A stretch of 64,000 nt of DNA. Origin: Hemicentrotus pulcherrimus (taxonomy: Eukaryota > Echinodermata > Echinoidea > Camarodonta > Strongylocentrotidae). A program made the translations under genes and the position numbers. Shown here piece after piece: positions 59,210 through 64,000 of this stretch. Below the pieces are notes generated by a model. The model was not told the DNA's origin. It worked only from the letters and a program-made list of their open reading frames with translations, and did not search any database. The first letter of the stretch is position 1. Each line of letters opens with the position of its first letter. Location of the stretch: NCBI GenBank assembly GCA_003118195.1, contig BEXV01000027.1, positions 94,627-158,626 of the forward strand. Reading direction: 5' to 3'.

Positions 59210-60927
59210 AGTGAGAATTCGAAGTAGGCCCTGTTAATTGTCGCTGTTTCCCTCAGTGCCCATTTTCCGTGAAACCTGAATATCTTTTTTCGACTTGTTT
59301 GTGTTGGTGATGGAACGGAAATCAAATGTAATGGATAATAGGTAATTCATCCATCATTGCCATGGCTTTGCCAAGGAACAATTGATTAAATACACCTTCA
59401 GTGTAGAGGCTTTCCCTTCCCTGTGCTCTCCATAAGTAATAGTGTTTAGTACCAACTATATCACACGCCAAAATTTGGCCTCATTGTGTATTGCCAATGA
59501 GACGAAATATTTATTCCTATTTTCAAGCAAATATCTAGCTCTAAATAATAAGAGATGATGTCGGACGGGCCTCTTGTATAAGCCCAGATCTGGATAACGT
59601 GACAAAAAGAGATCAACATTTCGTAAATAGCCGGTTAAACAAGGCTTGTCTAGCTACCTCGCTTCACAATCATGGTTTATAATACTAGGTAACGGGAAGC
59701 TACTCAATTGGAATTTGATTGAAATGAACTTCAATTTATGTGTCTGCACATCGTGAATTGACTTCTTATGATGATGGCATTCACTACTAAGCAAGCGCAT
59801 TACTACATTCTTGCTATGAGGACATTTTGTCCTGATTTTAATATCTACATAGATATAAATACCACATTTTCACCTTACATGTTTACAATATACCATCCAT
59901 GTAATGAACATTATATCTCTTGAATGAAATGATCAATTCAATCTATTTACGCCCCCAAATGATGATGAGTTGTAATGACCATTCACTACATCTCGTATCA
60001 TCTCCAGGTTAAGATGTTCTTTGCAGAATTTCTCACTCGCTTCATTTGTTTTTTTATTCACTCTAATTTATAACTGTTTTTTCTTCTATTTTTTTTACTT
60101 CGCGTCAGGTCCCCTCTACTTAACTATTAAAACACTTGGAAACAAATACAGTACATTGTAAGTTTAATTTTACATATAGATTTGATATTTCTGTAACATT
60201 ATCCAACACGCCTATCCAAGTTCACAATGGACCACATCTAGATTCTACTAAGCTTATAACCGCACACAATAATGATTCGACTGAGGTTTTCGAAGTAATA
60301 ACAGATAGCCACATAAGTATGTAACGGTAGTGGAATACTTTTGAAATGGCGTAAAACGTTTATATGTCTAGTTTAAGTGAGGGCGAAAATCGGCTCCAAA
60401 TCATTAACGATTGCACGACTGTTCTGTAATCACTACGATTTAAGCTTTCCTTCCAGCATTGATGCTTACAATATACCCAGATTCAATTGACTTAGTCAAA
60501 TGACTATTAACGTCCTCGATCACTAATATTTTCCATTTGAATTGTTTATTTATACATTCTATATATCAAAGACGGGCTGCAGCATAATGTGCGGTGGGTT
60601 TCTGAATCATATACATTTACTTCTTACATTTTTTCGACCCCGCCGCAGACACGCAAGCTCCTTATATTGTGCGCGGGTGCGATATTTTAGGCGGGGTGGG
60701 AGAAATATGAGAATCCATTATAAAAAATCCTATGATCCCCACAATGAGATTTACATTGGCGGGCTACAGTTGACGACACTCCAATGATACGATGGTCTAT
60801 TCCCAGCATGCCTTGAGAGGTAATAATAATGAGAGGAGAGGGTGTTTCTCCGTTCACTCCTTGATCTGATGACGTTGATGCTTCTCTCACACCTCTACAC
60901 CTGATGACCAATATCATTCTCCACTAT

Positions 60928-61095
60928 GATTCTCTCTCTTTTTTTACTCGCTCTATTTCTCTGTCTGTGTCTCTTCCCTTTCTTTCTCTCCTCACTTTAT
61001 CTCTCCCCTCACTATTCCTTACTCACTCTCCCCCTCTCTCTCTCTTTCTCTAATTACCTGCATGACCCGTCTCTCTACTCTCTATCTCTCTTCTG
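60928..61095. repeat. TC-rich low-complexity tract
   Basis: Interrupted TC and CTCC repeats. The Ser/Leu-rich frame is spurious. Confidence 0.8.
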
Positions 61096-61919
61096 TTATC
61101 GACATTCGCAACGCCAAAACCACCACCATTGTGCTATTTTAAGCATTTGCAAGTTTCCTTGTAATGAAAAATATAATAATATTGAAGAGTGCTACTGATA
61201 ATTACATGTCACACAAAAAGTAATTACCAATCATATACATTCTTATATAATGAGAAAAATAGTTCCAGATATAGCAACTCATCACTTTCTGAGAACAATA
61301 TAGAGTATTAGACAAATAATTTGCTGGCTTTGGATTTCTAAGCTGATGAAACCATTTTTCAAAATACACACAAGTTTAATACGTCAAATGTCTTGTTTTA
61401 ATTACTAATAATTCTCGATAGTTAACCATCAAAACTGGTAATTTTGTTTGGTTATATTTTCTAGTAAGTATTCCTGAAAATATAGATCTGTATTTATTGT
61501 AATATTATCTTAAACATCTCTCATAATGCAGGAATAAAAAATCAAGGTGTTGTTCTGTCTTTAATCGGCCGTTCATAATGATTGCCTAAGTATTGGTATC
61601 ACGTACTAGATTAGAACCTTTAAGCCAGAAATATAGAATGAAGAAGAAAAAATGGATAATCATTGGGGATTTCAGTACCAATTATACAGCTCGTAGGTAA
61701 ACCCGTTCTTTAATTGAACACCGGATCGTTTGCTCTCTTCTTGGTGTAAAATCTCTGAGGTTTGTTATGATAAGAAAGCATCTCCAAATGTGTGCCCAGT
61801 GCCTCATAATCATCATCAATCGCTACATCACTCCCCATAGCCACCAATATATTGCTTTGATATGAACCCGTGATGTCCCGTATACGTGCCACTTCAGTGA
61901 TAGCTCTCCCAATACTTAC

Positions 61920-62220
61920 ACTTATACCACGGAATGGAGCTGCTGTGTCTGTAGTCCCAGGTAATATAAATAGATGTTGCAAGTGATGAGAATCCCAAGG
62001 GGGACCCAATAGTAATTCGAAGCCCATCTGGTCCAGAAGGTGTAGCGAACGGAGCATCTTTGATGCTGCATGAAGACATTGTCACTTGGTGGAGTGAGAT
62101 CATGGCATACATTCTGTAGAGGCAGTGTGTACGAGTATATGTTTCGATACCATGTTTGCTTGTAAGTTGATAGATGAGAGTCTGGGTAGATGAAAGAGCT
62201 TGTGTAAGATTTCGAATGTT
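61920..62220 (-). CDS. candidate exon of unknown function
   Basis: On the minus strand a reasonable acceptor (TTACTTACACAG, up to 62221) is followed by about 100 open codons. These include LTQALSSTQTLIYQLTSK, MYAMISLHQVTMSSCSIKDA and GPDGLRITIGSPLGFSS. The stretch ends at a strong donor (GTAAGT at 61919-61914). Overlapping it, a second minus frame is open down to a stop near 61710, with SNILVAMGSDVAIDDDYEAL and PQRFYTKKRANDPVFN. So either frame, or a frameshifted pseudogene using both, is possible. I do not recognise the protein. It would lie antisense inside the presumed eag intron. Chance openness is a real alternative. Confidence 0.3.
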
Positions 62221-63026
62221 CTGTGTAAGTAATGCTTTAAACAGTGAAGATACAATCTGTTATTAAGATGGTTTTACTCCTGTGAATAATCTGCCTTAAA
62301 CAGGTTCAACAAAAACAAATTGTGACTTATTTCCGAGATAAATCGATGTAACTTCATTTTTACCATATAATAATTGAATACATTAAAAGCTATATTGTTA
62401 TGTGAAATCATCTTTTTCCATCTACCTTAAAGATAAGCTTGAGTTCTGGTAATGATAGAAAATCAATTCTCACAGAAATCTGACAAAACGTATAACGAGA
62501 TTACAAATAAATTACACATAGAAAGAGAATCTTCCTATAATTGTATCCATAGTAACCATTGTTGTTTAACATAATTAGGCAAATTAACTACCTCTTATTT
62601 CTTGCATCGCCAAAAGGTGTATCTGTTGCTGGTTTCAAGCAAGCAGATAGTTTTGTGAAGAGTAATTATCCAAACTAGCAATGTGAGCGAGATCGAATCA
62701 ATTAGTAAAATTGGTAGGGACAAGGCGTTTAAGGTGCCACGCGTCTGTGTATGAAGTCACTCACCCTTTCCAACGCCCACTCTATGAGCCTCAAATTCGT
62801 GTCTATTTTGATTCTGTTTATTCGGATTCTGTGCATAATAGCTGATAAGGGAATCAAAAGAAGATGAATTTAGAAAATGTAAGCATGAAGCTTGAAGACG
62901 GTGTACGTAATACAACAGACTGTTAAACTATGTAGGCGTTAAACATTAAGGTCTGTAAAGTGTGTCGTTGTGGTGTGCCATATGCAGATGATCAGACAAA
63001 CCATTCTCCCATACAACGGTATTGAC

Positions 63027-63200
63027 TCGAATGATTTCAGGCCTGGCATACGATGATATAAGCTCGAATAATTTCAGGCCAGGTCATACGATATCAGGGG
63101 CCCGAATGATTTCAGTCCAGGTCATACGATATCAGGGGCCCCGAATGATTTCAGGCCGAGTTATACAAAGCTATAGGCTCGAAAGGTTTCAGGCCGAGAT
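63027..63200. repeat. minisatellite, about 38-bp unit, 4-5 copies
   Basis: Units share CGAATGATTTCAGGCCAGGT followed by CATACGATATCAGGGGCC. Units 2 and 3 are nearly identical; units 1, 4 and the partial 5 have diverged. The open + frame across it (MISG/RMIS repeats) follows from the repeat length and is not evidence of a gene. Confidence 0.85.
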
Positions 63201-63617
63201 GAATTCGGGGGAGATGATGACAGGTGGGTAGTGGAAGTGGATTAGTTGACGGACTCACTTGCTTGTTACCCTGCCAATGGCCAATATGGTAATTAACATC
63301 ATATTTACCTCAATGAGATTAAGTCTAGACCATACATGGTAGACGTACACTATGATAATTATTCTCTTTTAATATCGGTGAAATTACTTATTTTCACACA
63401 ATGAATTGAGAGAAAATATTGATAAATCTCCTACGATATTGAAATCGATTTTCAATAGCCATACAAGCAAACGTTTGATCGTCAAACAGTTTATTTGATT
63501 TGGTATGCGATATTTTCTAAATCAATAAGATAAACTTAGTTATCAGAGCAGTATGACCGAAATATACTTAATATATAATATGCAAACAGAAGCCATTAAA
63601 TCCCCCCTTTTTTCAAG

Positions 63618-63655
63618 TTTCTCTCTCTCTTTCTTTCTCTCTCTCCCTCTCCATT
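63618..63655. repeat. TC-rich tract
   Basis: TC dinucleotides with TTT and CCC interruptions. Simple repeat. Confidence 0.8.
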
Positions 63656-64000
63656 TTTCGCATGTTGAGTGTATCCCCAAAATGGATATACAATACAAAT
63701 CAGTTTATTAAAAATTAATGACAGACACCAAAATATGACATAATATACGTCAAGTCGTCGTATCTTCTAAGTCGTAGAAATAAAATCTTTACAAAATCAT
63801 AATAAAAATTTATAAAATTTCCTGTTATCATAATTATACAGTTATTGCAATCGCTTTCCAATTTTGTAATTTCGATACCTTTTCGAAAATACTTTTATTT
63901 CCAAATCAGCTACATTAAAATATATTTACTACAATGTAGGTATATAATAGCGTGCCGTATCCATTAACTTGATAAACAGGGAACTAAACCAATCCCTGGC

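Larger units (their letters stand above)
26532..64000 (+). other. presumed first intron of the eag-class gene (continues past window)
   Basis: It starts at the GTAAGT donor. I looked on the + strand for the next eag exon, which should encode the conserved NAQIVD and GYxRAEVMQKS segments of the PAS domain, and did not find it by eye. The intron would therefore exceed 37 kb. Gene-less stretches not listed separately (26.6-36.0, 37.0-40.7, 47.3-52.8, 56.1-57.9, 59.3-61.7 kb) contain only AT-rich DNA, short simple repeats and scattered TAGGCCTA words. The interpretation fails if exon 2 is missed or another gene intervenes. Confidence 0.55.

Noticed and set aside
1..64000. Prokaryotic operons, CRISPR arrays, phage or viral genes
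   Set aside because: No dense coding, no regular spaced repeats, and no recognisable phage or viral protein; the sequence is eukaryotic non-coding DNA.

Overview
This is eukaryotic, AT-rich, intron- and repeat-dominated DNA. It most likely comes from an echinoderm, probably a sea urchin. The clues are recurrent TAGGCCTA-type words, tRNA-derived SINEs with an echinoderm-like body, many short terminal-inverted-repeat (TIR) elements (MITEs), long GA/TC, GGT and TAC microsatellites, and one metazoan ion-channel exon. No bacterial, phage or CRISPR feature is visible. The species call is inference.

Only one gene segment can be named with confidence. Positions 26453-26531 (+) are the first coding exon of an ether-a-go-go potassium channel (KCNH1/KCNH5/eag class), ending at a GTAAGT splice donor. 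The roughly 730 bp upstream look like its 5' UTR and promoter. The remaining 37.5 kb downstream read as its first intron, because I found no PAS-domain exon 2 by eye. A weaker candidate exon of unknown function lies on the minus strand at 61920-62220.

Layout: 1-7.2 kb is gene-less with small inverted repeats. 7.24-7.79 kb is a CpG-richer patch of unknown role. 8.0-9.8 kb holds a small gap, microsatellites and three adjoining or nearby MITEs. 12.24-13.4 kb is a GGT-rich tract carrying a hAT-like MITE with an 8-bp target-site duplication. 18.3-20.4 kb is a cluster of hairpin elements and inverted coding-like relics. 21.5 kb is a tRNA-SINE. 25.37 kb is a second hAT-like MITE just before the eag promoter. 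The presumed intron (26.5-64 kb) has a 971-N gap, several MITE families (40.7, 41.2, 42.1, 45.4, 46.1, 52.9, 55.7 kb), a second SINE (58 kb), a 38-bp minisatellite (63.0 kb) and many simple repeats.

The most interesting signals are RFX X-box-like 14-mers, six of them spread over 25.8-54.2 kb and none noticed in 1-25 kb; a set of TIR elements ending in TTAA; a 464-bp element with 21 GCGTA/TACGC words; and a 57-bp segment repeated beside an N that looks like an assembly artefact. I saw no evidence for a wholly new multi-gene system.
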